Assembly: GCF_032248695.1 (NCBI RefSeq)
Contig: NZ_JAVHXC010000004.1
Coordinates: forward strand, 248,001-312,000
Direction of reading: 5' to 3'
Source: Dietzia sp032248695
Lineage (GTDB): Bacteria > Actinomycetota > Actinomycetes > Mycobacteriales > Mycobacteriaceae
DNA: 64,000 nucleotides
The notes beneath the pieces were generated by a model that saw nothing but the letters and a program-made list of their open reading frames with translations, was not told where the DNA came from and did no database searches. Of this stretch, positions 52,150 through 60,733 are shown in pieces (the first letter of the stretch is position 1; the number at the start of each line of letters is the position of its first letter). Position numbers and translations under genes: made by a program.

Positions 52150-53274
52150 ATGACGATGACCACTCCCACCCGATCGTCACGCCGTGGTCGGTCCCTGCTC
52201 CGCACGCGGGGCGCGGTCATGGCCTCGCTCCTCGCCGTCCTGTCCGGCGGGGCGGTGACGGGCGCACTCATGGCGTCGGCGATCAATGATCCGAACTCGT
52301 CCAGCGCCGGCCGTATCGCCGCGGTCGTCCCGCAGGTCGACCCGCGCACCCTGTCGGGGCCCGCGTACGCGAACGCCGCTCCGGGAACGTGCCTGACCTG
52401 GTCCATCGACGCCGCCGACCGGGTGGCCTCGTTCGACACGGTCGACTGCGCCCAGCCCCACCGCTTCGAGGTGGCCGGGCGCATCGACCTCGCCGAGGTC
52501 CCCGGTTTCGGAGAGGGCTCCCCGCTACCGGACAGCGCCGACCTGGCACCGGTGGGCACGGATCGGTGCCTCCCGCTGGTCACCCGGTACGCGGACGGCC
52601 GCGAGGTCGACCCGCAGGGTCGCTTCACCGGGCTGGTGGTGCCACCGTCCGAGGAGGGATGGGCCAAGGGCGACCGCAGCGTCCTGTGCGGGGTCGCGGC
52701 CGCCGAACTCGACGGCCGCTCCGCCCTGTCCACGGGCGCCTTCGCAGAGGCCGACCAGCACCGCCGCTGGGACCCGGGCACCTGCCTGGGGTTCACCGAC
52801 CAGGGGTTGCCGGGGGCACCGGTGCCGTGCTCGGACGACCACTCGATCGAGATCGTCGCGGACGTCGACGTGACCGGCACGTTCCCCGAGGGACCGGTTC
52901 CCCCGGAACCACGCCAGCAGTCCGAGCTCACCGCGGACGCCTGCCGCGAGGCGGGGATCGCCTACCTCGGCGACCCCGAGGCCCTGCGTCGCACCACCCT
53001 CATCTCGACGCTGGTCAACCCCATCTCCGAGGTCTCGTGGCGGACGGGCAGCCGCACCGTCAACTGCGGGCTCATGAAGTCCGCCGAGCCGGGGCCGTTC
53101 GCGGTGCTGCGGGGTTCGGCCCGCCAGGGCGTGCTCATCGACGGGGCCACACCGGTCGCGCCCACCACCACCGAGATCCCGCCGCCAGGCCAGCAGCCCG
53201 GTGGTGACACCGGCGCGACCACCGACACCGGCCAGGGCACGGTCGCGGTGCCGGTCCCCGGCGGGGCGCCGTGA
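52150..53274 (+). CDS. Septum_form-domain membrane protein (Rv3835-like)
   Basis: This 374-aa protein has an Arg-rich cytoplasmic start, one TM (about 22-45) and an extracytoplasmic part with two similar Cys-containing halves: GTCLTW... DTVDCAQPHRFEV (about 77-105) and GTCLGF... VPCSDDHSIEI (about 215-240), the 'Septum formation' domain pattern. Pairs of Cys probably form disulfides. A Pro/Thr/Gly tail follows. Its exact role is unknown. The start codon of the next gene overlaps its stop (GTGA). ATG 52150 is used; ATG 52156 is also possible. Confidence 0.82.
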   Translation: MTMTTPTRSSRRGRSLLRTRGAVMASLLAVLSGGAVTGALMASAINDPNSSSAGRIAAVVPQVDPRTLSGPAYANAAPGTCLTWSIDAADRVASFDTVDCAQPHRFEVAGRIDLAEVPGFGEGSPLPDSADLAPVGTDRCLPLVTRYADGREVDPQGRFTGLVVPPSEEGWAKGDRSVLCGVAAAELDGRSALSTGAFAEADQHRRWDPGTCLGFTDQGLPGAPVPCSDDHSIEIVADVDVTGTFPEGPVPPEPRQQSELTADACREAGIAYLGDPEALRRTTLISTLVNPISEVSWRTGSRTVNCGLMKSAEPGPFAVLRGSARQGVLIDGATPVAPTTTEIPPPGQQPGGDTGATTDTGQGTVAVPVPGGAP

Positions 53275-53621
53275 GCATCCGCGTCGACGAGGCGCGGTTC
53301 GAGGAGTTGGTGGACGACGCACTGGACTCGGTGCCCGACACCCTGTTCGAGGCGATGGACAACGTCGTGGTCCTCATCGCCGACCGGAACCCGGACGAGC
53401 CCGATCTGCTGGGGTTGTACGAAGGCGTGGCGCTGACCGAACGCGACACCACCTACTCCGGCTTCCTGCCCGACACCATCACGATCTACCGCGGCGCGTT
53501 GTGCGACTTCTGCTCGACCGAGGAGGAATTGGTCCACGAGGTGGCGGTGACGGTGATCCACGAGATCGCCCACCACTTCGGGATCGGCGAGGAGACCCTG
53601 CACGCGCTCGGCTGGGGCTGA
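53271..53621 (+). CDS. Zincin-like metallopeptidase family protein (Rv3836-like)
   Basis: This 116-aa cytoplasmic protein carries HEIAHHFGI near residue 100, the HExxH zinc motif, with a Glu (GEETLH) downstream as likely third ligand. It matches the short MMP-like family PF06262. A pair of Cys (CDFCS) sits 20 residues earlier. Substrates are unknown. It is translated from the overlapping GTG after the Septum_form gene. The repeat array begins 85 bp after the stop. Confidence 0.87.
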   Translation: MSIRVDEARFEELVDDALDSVPDTLFEAMDNVVVLIADRNPDEPDLLGLYEGVALTERDTTYSGFLPDTITIYRGALCDFCSTEEELVHEVAVTVIHEIAHHFGIGEETLHALGWG

Positions 53622-53706
53622 GCGGCTCCGCCGCCGGGCGTGGTCGGCGGCGGCGCGCGCGTGGTCGGCCGCGGCGGCGTGGTCGGCGCGGCGCGGGCGT
53701 ACACGG

Positions 53707-54052
53707 CCCCAGCACGACCGCCCCCAGATGCGCTGGCTCCCGGTACGAAACGGGCACGGGCGTACACAGCCCCAGCGCCACTGCCCCCAGATGCGCTGGC
53801 TCCCGGTACGAAACGGGCACGAGCGGGCACAGCCGCAGCACGCCCGCCGCCAGATGCGCTGGCTCCGAGTACGAAACCGGCGCGGGCGTACACAGCCCCA
53901 GCGCTACTGCCCGCACATGCGCTGCCCCGCTGACCCGCGCTGGCTGTATGCACGGTTTCGCGAGGGTTGCGCTGCCGAAATGGACCACCACGGACGCGTA
54001 AGCCACCGAGCCAGCGCGAGTCAGCACACTTACGCTGCCGAATCGCCCGGCA
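53707..54052. repeat. Intergenic CCAGCGC/GCGCTGG element array, copy 4 (63-bp units)
   Basis: The 597-bp gap between convergent genes holds four tandem units of exactly 63 bp starting at 53707, 53770, 53833 and 53896 (core CAGATGCGCTGGCTCC then GGTACGAAACGGGCAC). The fourth runs into a 150-bp stretch ending TTACGCTGCCGAATCGCCC, clearly homologous to 62428-62584. 54053-54218 is Gly/Pro/Arg-rich with GCCGGGCGAGCCGGCAGCGC repeated twice and no gene. Confidence 0.85.
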
Positions 54053-54218
54053 GCCCCGGGCCGCCGAGAGCCAGGCCGCTCGCCCGCTGGCTTTCTCAAA
54101 AGCGCATCCGCCGGCCGCCGCCGCCGGGCGAGCCGGCAGCGCATCCGTCGCCAGCAGCCGCCGCCCGCAACCGCCGGGCGAGCCGGCAGCGCACCCGCCG
54201 CGACCGGCGACCCCGCCG

Positions 54219-54851
54219 TCAGAACTCCGGCCGCCCCAGGTGATCGCCCCACCGCTCGCACGACCAGCCGCCGCCGTCAGGGACCAGTTCGATGACGCCG
54301 CAGTTGGGGATCCGGTTGTCCAGGGCCCACTGCGAGGGCGCGGCCCCGGCGAACACGCCGATCATCCGCATGAGCGTGCCGTGCACGACGAGCACCACGT
54401 CGACAGCGTTGTCGAGGTAGGACTCGCGCAGGTCGGAGATGATCGGCATGGCCCGTCGGCGCACGTCGTGGGCGCTCTCGCCGCCCGGGAGCCGGGAGTC
54501 GAGGTCACCGTTCTCGAGCCAGTCGCGCACCACCCGGTTGTAGGCGAGGAGCGCCTCGGACCCGGTCCGCATCTCGTAGTCCCCGGCCTGGACCTCGTGG
54601 ACGCCGGGCACGGCCTGGGTGGGCAGGCCCATCTCTCGGGCGATGAGTCCGGCGGTCTCGCGGGCGCGGGCGGCCTCCGAGCTGAGGACGACCGTCGGGC
54701 GGATGCCGGAGGCGGCGAGCTCCTCGCCGACGAGCCGGGCCTGGTCGCGGCCGAGGTCGGTGAGCGGGGCGCCGGGCAGGGCGGTGTCGAGGGCACCGGC
54801 GACGTTGGAGGGGGTCTGCCCGTGCCGGACGAGGTGGAGGCGGGCGCTCAC
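54219..54851 (-). CDS. Histidine phosphatase (phosphoglycerate-mutase-like, Rv3837c-like)
   Basis: This 210-aa protein has the catalytic LVRHGQTPSN (phospho-His near 9), LSSEAARARETA, a central Glu (VQAGDYE) and VVHGTLMRMI with the second His. It is a small-molecule phosphatase or mutase; the substrate cannot be read from sequence. Its GTG overlaps the pheA stop (GTGA), the same pairing as Rv3838c-Rv3837c. Confidence 0.88.
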   Translation of the reverse strand: MSARLHLVRHGQTPSNVAGALDTALPGAPLTDLGRDQARLVGEELAASGIRPTVVLSSEAARARETAGLIAREMGLPTQAVPGVHEVQAGDYEMRTGSEALLAYNRVVRDWLENGDLDSRLPGGESAHDVRRRAMPIISDLRESYLDNAVDVVLVVHGTLMRMIGVFAGAAPSQWALDNRIPNCGVIELVPDGGGWSCERWGDHLGRPEF

Positions 54852-55780
54852 CCGGCCCCCTCCCCGCGCCGCAGTCCGTCGATCCAGCGCAGCGCCTCGG
54901 CGCGGTCGGGCGGGGGCGCGCCGGCCTCGCCCCCGTCGGCGACGGGCCACGATCCGAGGAACCGCAGGTCGGCGGTGCGGTGGCGGAGCGCGACGAGCGC
55001 CTCGGAGACCGCGGGGTCGTCGATGTGGCCGACGAGGTCGACGTGGAACAGGTAGGTGAACCGCTCGACGCGGGTCGGGCGGGACCCGATGCGGGTGAGG
55101 TCGATGTCGCGGATCGACAGCTCGGTCAGCGCCTGGACCAGCGAGTTGGGCTGGTGCGGCAGGCCGAACACCACGCACGTGCGGTCGCTGCCGGTGCGCG
55201 GCGGCGGCGGGGCGGGCCGGCCGACGAGGACGAACCGGGTGCGGGCACCGCCCACGTCGGCGACGTTCTCGGCGAGCGGGACGAGCCCGTTGATCTCGCC
55301 GGCCCGGGCGGGGGCTGCGGTGGCGTCGGCGGCCCCGGCGGCGACCTCCTCGGCGCCGGCGGCGGTGGAGGACGTGGTCTCGATGTGAGCCTGCGGGAGG
55401 TGGACGCCGACCCAGCGGCGGACCTGCGCGGCGGCGACGGGGTGGGTGCGCAGGACGCGCACGTCGGCGGCGTCGGTGCCGGGCCGCACGAGGATGGAGA
55501 ACACCACGTCGAGTTCGGTCTCGGCGAAGATCTGGAGCCGCTCCCCCACGGCGAGCGCGTCGCTGGTGGGGTTGACGGTGCCGTCGACGGAGTTCTCGAA
55601 CGGCACGCAGGCGTAGTCGGCGGCGCCGGTGCGGACCATGGCCAGCGCGTCCTCGGGGGTGCCGGCGGGCACGGCCTCGAGGTCGGCGAGCAGGGCGGAG
55701 GTCCGCGCGTCGGCGCGGAGTCGGTGCAGGGCGGCATCGGTGAAGGTGCCGGGCGGGCCGAGGTAGGCGACGGTGACCAC
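54848..55780 (-). CDS. pheA: Prephenate dehydratase
   Basis: This 310-aa enzyme converts prephenate to phenylpyruvate in phenylalanine synthesis. The N-terminal catalytic domain (1-185) has VAYLGPPGTFTDAAL, YACVPFENSVDGTV and the TRFVLVGR segment with the conserved Thr-Arg-Phe. The C-terminal ACT domain (about 200-280) has LVQALTELSIRDIDLTRIGSRPTR, the phenylalanine-binding 'ESRP'-type region, so feedback control is expected. GTG 55780 follows a leaderless -10 box. Confidence 0.95.
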   Translation of the reverse strand: MVTVAYLGPPGTFTDAALHRLRADARTSALLADLEAVPAGTPEDALAMVRTGAADYACVPFENSVDGTVNPTSDALAVGERLQIFAETELDVVFSILVRPGTDAADVRVLRTHPVAAAQVRRWVGVHLPQAHIETTSSTAAGAEEVAAGAADATAAPARAGEINGLVPLAENVADVGGARTRFVLVGRPAPPPPRTGSDRTCVVFGLPHQPNSLVQALTELSIRDIDLTRIGSRPTRVERFTYLFHVDLVGHIDDPAVSEALVALRHRTADLRFLGSWPVADGGEAGAPPPDRAEALRWIDGLRRGEGAG

Positions 55781-55787
55781 GACGACG

Positions 55788-55793
55788 AGCCTA
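55788..55793 (-). promoter_or_regulatory. Leaderless -10 box (TAGGCT) for pheA
   Basis: TAGGCT on the minus strand, then 7 nt, then GTG 55780. It overlaps the last codons of the upstream hypothetical gene. Confidence 0.5.
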
Positions 55794-55794
55794 G

Positions 55795-56340
55795 TCAGCG
55801 GCGGCCGGGATCCGCGGACGCGAGGTCCGCGGAGACGGCGTCGACCCGCCCGTCGGGGACGATGGTGCAGGTGATGACGTCGCGGATGGCCTCCCGGGCC
55901 GATCGCGACAGGCCCAGGATGCGGGCCGGGTCCGGTTCGGCGATCGCGGCGCGCACGTCGGCCCCGGTCATCGCGGCCACGGCGCCGGCGAGCAGCGACC
56001 AGACCTGGTGGGCGTCGGCGCAGCGGGGCACCAGGCCGGACCCGAACCCGACCCCGGAGTGGGCGGCCACGGCGAGCAGGTCCGCGAGGTGGTCGGCGGC
56101 GGGGCCGGGGCCGGTCAGGCCGGGTGCCACGTCGACGATCGCGGGGGTGCCCGCCGCGAGCACCCCGGCGACCTCCTCGAGATCGGGCAGGCCGGCGTCA
56201 CCGGCGGGCGCCACCGGGACCGGGGCGGGGGCCGACCAGCGCGCGAGCGCGGCCGCGACCGTGGCGTCGTCGGCCACGAGGTCGTCCAGGAGATCGGGCC
56301 GCGAGGGGCCGCGGCTCAGCAGTTCGAGCGACACCGTCAT
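55795..56340 (-). CDS. Hypothetical protein
   Basis: This 181-aa soluble protein is rich in Ala, Asp and Val with no signal or TM segment. Segments such as TPAIVDVAPGLTG and AAHSGVGFGSGLVPRCADAHQVWSLL suggest an alpha/beta fold. No family is recognised. It ends 14 bp before the pheA start. A box TACACC 7 nt before ATG 56340 resembles the leaderless pattern but lacks the final T; it lies in a TGTACA palindrome shared with the divergent gene. Confidence 0.6.
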   Translation of the reverse strand: MTVSLELLSRGPSRPDLLDDLVADDATVAAALARWSAPAPVPVAPAGDAGLPDLEEVAGVLAAGTPAIVDVAPGLTGPGPAADHLADLLAVAAHSGVGFGSGLVPRCADAHQVWSLLAGAVAAMTGADVRAAIAEPDPARILGLSRSAREAIRDVITCTIVPDGRVDAVSADLASADPGRR

Positions 56341-56368
56341 GCACTCAGGTGTACACCCTGCGCGTTGC

Positions 56369-56374
56369 TACCCT
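56369..56374 (+). promoter_or_regulatory. Leaderless -10 box (TACCCT) for the gene at 56383
   Basis: TACCCT, then 8 nt, then ATG 56383. Confidence 0.45.
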
Positions 56375-56382
56375 GGCGACCG

Positions 56383-57075
56383 ATGGGTACCGACGACGCC
56401 CCCGTGCCCGAGTACGCGGCCGACTACGCCCCCGCCCCGGACGACGCCCCGGACGCCTCCCACCTCACCCCGGAGGAGAAGCGCGGCCCCCGCACGGTGC
56501 ACGTGGCGCTCGGACTGCTGGCGTTGCTGCTGATCGTCGCGGTGGCCACCACACCCGCGTCGGTCCTGCCCAGGGACTCCACGCTCCACGGTGAGCACCA
56601 CGTCGACGAGGAGTCGGGCCTGGAGCTGGCCGTGCCCGTGGGGTGGCGCGTGGTCAGCGACGCCGAGATCGGGTCGGTGCAGCTGGTGCCGGTCGGCACC
56701 GGGCGGGCGCTGGACACGCGCATCCTCGCCGGCGCCCTCGAGCCGGGGATCGCGGCCGCCGCGATCTCCGACGACCAGGGGGCGGCGACGGCCCTCGCCG
56801 AGACCATCCAGCTCTACGTGCTGGGCGTGTCCGGGATCCGCGACGAGCGGCGGGTCACCCGCGTCGACAACGACCTCGGGACCGGCGCGGCCGTCTCCTA
56901 CGTGGTGGTACCCGACGAATTCGCCGACCTCGACTCCGGCGGACTCGTCTACACGGCGGTGTTCGGTGAGGAGGGCCGCCGCTGGTGGGTGGCGTACGTG
57001 ACCACCTCGCAGCAGTCCGCGCCCGGCGTCAAGTGGATGGACGACATCGTCGACGGCGTCCGGCCGGCCGGATGA
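56383..57075 (+). CDS. Single-TM extracytoplasmic hypothetical protein
   Basis: This 230-aa protein has an acidic, Ala/Asp/Pro-rich cytoplasmic N-terminus (1-35), one TM (about 41-60) and an extracytoplasmic domain whose order of strands (ELAVPVGWRVV... AVSYVVVP... RWWVAYVTTS) resembles secreted beta domains with a helix. No catalytic motif is seen. Its stop overlaps the start of the CPBP gene (ATGA), so the two are probably made together. Confidence 0.7.
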   Translation: MGTDDAPVPEYAADYAPAPDDAPDASHLTPEEKRGPRTVHVALGLLALLLIVAVATTPASVLPRDSTLHGEHHVDEESGLELAVPVGWRVVSDAEIGSVQLVPVGTGRALDTRILAGALEPGIAAAAISDDQGAATALAETIQLYVLGVSGIRDERRVTRVDNDLGTGAAVSYVVVPDEFADLDSGGLVYTAVFGEEGRRWWVAYVTTSQQSAPGVKWMDDIVDGVRPAG

Positions 57076-57923
57076 GCGGGTCACCGCTCCCCGCCCCCGC
57101 CGGCGGGCTCATCCGGAGCGCACTCTCGCCCCGCGTCGCGTTGGCCCGGTTCGCCGCCCGGTTCGACCCGGTGACCGATCCGCGCGTCCGCCGGCTGTTG
57201 GTGGCCGAGCTCGTCGTCGTCCTCCTCGTCACCTTCGGCCTGTCCGGCGCCTACGCGGTCCTCGACCTGGTCTCCGCCCTGCTCGCCCCCGCCGACCTCG
57301 CCGACCAGACGGCCGCGCTCAACGTCTCCCGCTCCGAGCACTCCTGGCTCGACCTGGCGTACCAGGCGCTGGGCGTGCTGCGGCTGCTCGCGTGGGCACT
57401 GCTGCCGCTCGTCCTGCTCGCCCATTCCGGGATCCCCGCGCGGGCGGTCGGGCTCGTGCGTGAGCGGCCCGGGCGGCAGGTGGCGTGGGCGCTCGCACTG
57501 ACCGCGGTGATCGGCGTGCCCGGCCTGGCGCTGTACCTCGGCGCGGTCGCCGCCGGCGCGAACCTGCAGGTCGCCGCGTCGGGGCTGGGCGAGACGTGGT
57601 GGCGGCCGCTCGTGCTGGTGCTCTCCGCGGCCGGCAACGGCGCGGCCGAGGAGATCCTCGTGGTGGGGTACCTGCTCGTGCGCCTCCGGCAGCTCGGGGT
57701 GCCGCCGTGGCTCGCGCTGGTCGCGAGCGCCCTGCTGCGCGGGTCGTACCACCTCTACCAGGGGTTCGGCGGCGGAGTGGGCAATCTCGCGATGGGCGTG
57801 GTGTTCGCGCTGTGGTGGATGCGGACCCGCCGGCTGTGGCCGCTGGTACTGGCGCACACGCTGCTCGACGTGGTGGCGTTCCTCGGGTACGCGCTGTTGG
57901 CGCCACACGTGTCGTGGCTGTGA
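57072..57923 (+). CDS. CPBP-family intramembrane protein (altered EExxxR motif)
   Basis: This 283-aa protein has about eight TM helices. The CPBP (Abi) signature is seen as AAEEILVVGYL (motif 1), GSYHLYQG (motif 2 His) and HTLLDVVAF (motif 3). Typical members have EExxxR; here Val stands where Arg is expected, so proteolytic activity is uncertain. Members process prenylated or exported peptides in other bacteria; no substrate is evident here. Translation is coupled to the upstream gene. Confidence 0.82.
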   Translation: MSGSPLPAPAGGLIRSALSPRVALARFAARFDPVTDPRVRRLLVAELVVVLLVTFGLSGAYAVLDLVSALLAPADLADQTAALNVSRSEHSWLDLAYQALGVLRLLAWALLPLVLLAHSGIPARAVGLVRERPGRQVAWALALTAVIGVPGLALYLGAVAAGANLQVAASGLGETWWRPLVLVLSAAGNGAAEEILVVGYLLVRLRQLGVPPWLALVASALLRGSYHLYQGFGGGVGNLAMGVVFALWWMRTRRLWPLVLAHTLLDVVAFLGYALLAPHVSWL

Positions 57924-57973
57924 CTCCGGTCCCGCCGGCCCGACGGGACCAGCCGACCGCGCCGGCGGGCAAG

Positions 57974-57979
57974 TAGAGT
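57974..57979 (+). promoter_or_regulatory. Leaderless -10 box (TAGAGT) for the LCP gene
   Basis: TAGAGT, then 8 nt, then ATG 57988. Confidence 0.5.
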
Positions 57980-57987
57980 CCGATCCC

Positions 57988-59541
57988 ATGACCGACGACC
58001 CCAGGCGCCGGCACCTCACGCCCGAGGAGGCCGCCGAGCTCCGGCGACGCGCCCGTGAGCGGCGCGGCTACGCCGACCCCGGCGCGCCGCGCGACCCGGC
58101 GGCCCGCCCGGGCCCGGCCGGCCGCGATCCCGGGGCCCGGCGGGATCCGGCGGCGCGTCGTGACCCGGCCGCCCGTCGCGACGGCGGTGCCCGTCGGGAC
58201 CCGTCGGGCCGCGGCGAGCAGGCCGCGCCCCGCGATCCCCGCGCCCGGCGGGATCCCGCCCCCGGCGCCGCCGACGCCGGACGCGAACGCCCCGCCGGTC
58301 GCACCGGCTACCAGCCGCGTCAGGAACCCCAGCCGCTGACGCCCGAGGAACGTGCCCGCTACCTGCGCGAGGACCCTCGTGCCCGGCGGGATCCCCGCGA
58401 TCCGCGCGACGGCCGCGATCCCCGTGCGGGGCGCGACCCCCGTGACCCGCGGCGCTCGGCCCGGGCGGGCCGCGACCCCTACCGTCAGGCCACCGACCGG
58501 CGCCGCACGCGGCCCCCGCGCCGGTCCGCGGGGGCCGCGTCGGCCGCGCGGCGCGGCCGACGCTCCGGCCGGGCGCCCCTGTGGCGCCGGATCGGGCCGG
58601 TGCGCATCCTCGGGCTGGTGCTGGTCCTCGTGCTCACGCTCGGCGTGGTGACCGCCCTGTGGGCGGACTCCAAGCTGCAGCGGATCGACGCGCTGACGGA
58701 CTACCCGGGGCGCGGCGGCAACACCCCCGGCACCGTGACCCTGCTCGTGGGGACCGATTCCCGCGAGGGGCTGACGCCCGAACAGCAGGCGCAGTTGTCG
58801 ACCGGGTCCGAATCCGACGCGGGCGGCAAGCGCACCGACACGATGATGCTCGTCTACACGCCGCGCGGCGGCGACCGGACGATGCTCGTCTCCCTTCCCC
58901 GCGACCTGCTCGTGGACATCCCCGGGTACGGCCAGAACAAGCTCAACGCCGCCTACACCTTCGGCGGGCCCGCGCTGCTGACGCAGACCCTGGAGCAGCA
59001 GACGGGGGTCCGGATCGACCACTACGCGGAGATCGGTTTCGGCGGCTTCGCCGGGATCGTCGACGCGGTCGGCGGGGTGGACATCTGCATCGAGGAGCCG
59101 ATCATCGACCCGCTCGCGGGCCTCGACCTGGCGGCGGGCTGCCAGACCCTCGCCGGGCCGCAGGCCCTCGGGTTCGTCCGTACCCGCTACGGGTTCGCCG
59201 AGCAGGACCTGCAGCGCGTGCGCAACCAGCGACAGTTCCTCGGCGCGCTCATGAGCAAGACCCTCTCGCCGGGGAACCTGCTCAACCCGTTCACCGCGGT
59301 GCCCCTGCTGGAGTCCGGCGCCGAGGCCGTGACCGTGGACACCGGCGACCACATCTGGACGCTCGCCAGGGTCATGTGGCGGCTCAGCGACGACCCGCTC
59401 ACCGTCACCGCGCCCCACGACGGCATGGCCTCCGGCTCGGTGGGCTCCTACCTGACGTGGGGGCCCACGACGACCGGGTTCTTCGACGCGGTCGCCGCCG
59501 GGCAGACGCCCGGCCCGGAGTACCTCGACGGCGGGTCCTGA
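57988..59541 (+). CDS. LCP-family (LytR-CpsA-Psr) cell-wall glycopolymer ligase
   Basis: This 517-aa protein has a very long cytoplasmic N-terminus (1-205) of repeated ARRDP/RDPR units, one TM (about 207-225) and an extracytoplasmic LCP domain (about 245-440). Hallmarks are LLVGTDSREG, KRTDTMMLVY (Arg-Thr-Asp), VSLPRDLLVDIPG, KLNAAY and GFVRTRY with RVRNQRQFL. LCP enzymes join polyprenyl-linked arabinogalactan to peptidoglycan in mycolata, consistent with the theme of this window. The basic repeat region is about 180 residues longer than usual and could bind membrane lipids or partners. It ends before a bidirectional hairpin. Confidence 0.9.
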   Translation: MTDDPRRRHLTPEEAAELRRRARERRGYADPGAPRDPAARPGPAGRDPGARRDPAARRDPAARRDGGARRDPSGRGEQAAPRDPRARRDPAPGAADAGRERPAGRTGYQPRQEPQPLTPEERARYLREDPRARRDPRDPRDGRDPRAGRDPRDPRRSARAGRDPYRQATDRRRTRPPRRSAGAASAARRGRRSGRAPLWRRIGPVRILGLVLVLVLTLGVVTALWADSKLQRIDALTDYPGRGGNTPGTVTLLVGTDSREGLTPEQQAQLSTGSESDAGGKRTDTMMLVYTPRGGDRTMLVSLPRDLLVDIPGYGQNKLNAAYTFGGPALLTQTLEQQTGVRIDHYAEIGFGGFAGIVDAVGGVDICIEEPIIDPLAGLDLAAGCQTLAGPQALGFVRTRYGFAEQDLQRVRNQRQFLGALMSKTLSPGNLLNPFTAVPLLESGAEAVTVDTGDHIWTLARVMWRLSDDPLTVTAPHDGMASGSVGSYLTWGPTTTGFFDAVAAGQTPGPEYLDGGS

Positions 59542-59546
59542 CCTGC

Positions 59547-59570
59547 CGGGGCCCGCGCGCGCGGGCCCCG
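59547..59570. terminator. 24-nt perfect palindromic terminator
   Basis: CGGGGCCCGCGCGCGCGGGCCCCG, in the gap between convergent genes, 5 bp after the LCP stop. Confidence 0.8.
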
Positions 59571-59615
59571 CTCAGCCCTCGGGCGCTCACCCACGCGCCC
59601 GTGGCCGCGACCCGC

Positions 59616-60665
59616 TCAGCCCGCGGGCGTGATGGAGACGATCCCCCACGTGCCGTCGGGGTTCTGGGCGAGCCGCACCCGCTGGCGGATCAGCACGGGA
59701 TCCGCGTCCGGCGGGTACTCGGTGAGGTCCACCTCCAGCAGCGTCGGCGACAACTCCCGCGCCTCGACACAGTGTGTGGTGCCCTCGGGAACCCGCTCGA
59801 CACCCTCCACGCGCAACTGCTCCTCGGTCATCCGACTGGACGGCGACACCGCCTCGAACGCCTTCCGGGCCGACCGCTCCACGTAGTACGCGTGGTCGAA
59901 CGCGAGCACCGCCCCGGCCGGCGTGTCGAGCGACCCGGGGCCGGCGCCGACCACCCGCCCGGGCTCGGAGACCTCCTCGCACCCGGTCGCCAGCCCCTCC
60001 GCCGGGGCCACCGCCCCGCGGGCCACGACGAACCCGAGCACCGCGGACCCGCCCAACACCGCCACCCCGGCGGCCGCGAGCAGCGCGATCCGCACCGGAC
60101 GCCGGTCGAGGACCGTGGGGGCGGGCGGCGGCTGCTCCACCGGGCGACGAGCCTGCGTCGGGACGCTGACCAGCGGCAGCGTCGACAGGTCGTCGACCGG
60201 GGCGTCATCGCCACGGCGGCCCCCGGCCGCGGGCTCCGACGGGCCGGTGAGCGGGGGCGATGTGCGTCCGACGGACGCGGGATCGGTTGGCGCGGGCGAA
60301 GTGCGTCCGACGGACGCGGGATCGGTTCGAGCGGTCGCCGGACCGGGGCCCGCGACAGAACCGGCGGCGGCACCGGCATCGAGCCGGATCCGCGTCGGCC
60401 GCGCCTCCCGCGGTGGCTCCTCGGCCCGGGCGTCGGCCCGCGACGAGCCGGCACCGCCCGCCACATCCGCCGCCCGGTCGACCGCGGACGCACCCGGCGA
60501 CGGGGAGCCCGGGACAGGTCCGGTCCGCAGCCACGGCGGGACCGTCACCTCGGGGAGACGGGACGTCTCGTCGTCGTCGCCCCTGGTCGGTCCGTCCGCC
60601 ACGCGCCCACACCCCCTCGCATCATCCCGGGTCGACACAGCGACACCGGCGACCTCGGTCGCCAT
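59616..60665 (-). CDS. Single-TM hypothetical protein with DPASVGRTSP repeats
   Basis: This 349-aa protein has a 185-aa disordered cytoplasmic N-terminus rich in Pro, Ala and Asp, one TM (about 190-212) and an extracytoplasmic domain (about 225-349) with two Cys (TGCEEV, THCVEA) that might pair and a final VRLAQNPDGTWGIVSI strand, suggestive of an NTF2-like fold. The N-terminus has two 13-residue repeats DPASVGRTSP(AP/PL)T and a GDDDETS motif. No function is recognised. It converges with the LCP gene. ATG 60665 follows TAGGAT by 8 nt. Confidence 0.68.
   Translation of the reverse strand: MATEVAGVAVSTRDDARGCGRVADGPTRGDDDETSRLPEVTVPPWLRTGPVPGSPSPGASAVDRAADVAGGAGSSRADARAEEPPREARPTRIRLDAGAAAGSVAGPGPATARTDPASVGRTSPAPTDPASVGRTSPPLTGPSEPAAGGRRGDDAPVDDLSTLPLVSVPTQARRPVEQPPPAPTVLDRRPVRIALLAAAGVAVLGGSAVLGFVVARGAVAPAEGLATGCEEVSEPGRVVGAGPGSLDTPAGAVLAFDHAYYVERSARKAFEAVSPSSRMTEEQLRVEGVERVPEGTTHCVEARELSPTLLEVDLTEYPPDADPVLIRQRVRLAQNPDGTWGIVSITPAG
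60262..60327 (-). repeat. 39-bp in-frame direct repeat
   Basis: Two identical 27-bp cores (60262-60288, 60301-60327; begin GTGCGTCCGACGGACGC) with a 39-bp period encode the DPASVGRTSP repeats. Each core contains the palindrome GCGTCCG-A-CGGACGC. Confidence 0.85.
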
Positions 60666-60673
60666 CGGGGAGG

Positions 60674-60679
60674 ATCCTA
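60674..60679 (-). promoter_or_regulatory. Leaderless -10 box (TAGGAT) for the gene at 60665
   Basis: TAGGAT on the minus strand, then 8 nt, then ATG 60665. Confidence 0.5.
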
Positions 60680-60733
60680 GAACGCTCGGCGCCCCGCCGG
60701 GGGTCCGTGCGTCAGGGCGCGGGCACGCGGGGT

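Noticed and set aside
53622..54218. Missing gene between the zincin and the phosphatase
   Set aside because: Open frames here are made of repeats in several frames with no start signal or conserved motif.
53640..54243. Possible CRISPR array from the 63-bp repeats
   Set aside because: The units are contiguous with no unique spacers and there are no cas genes.
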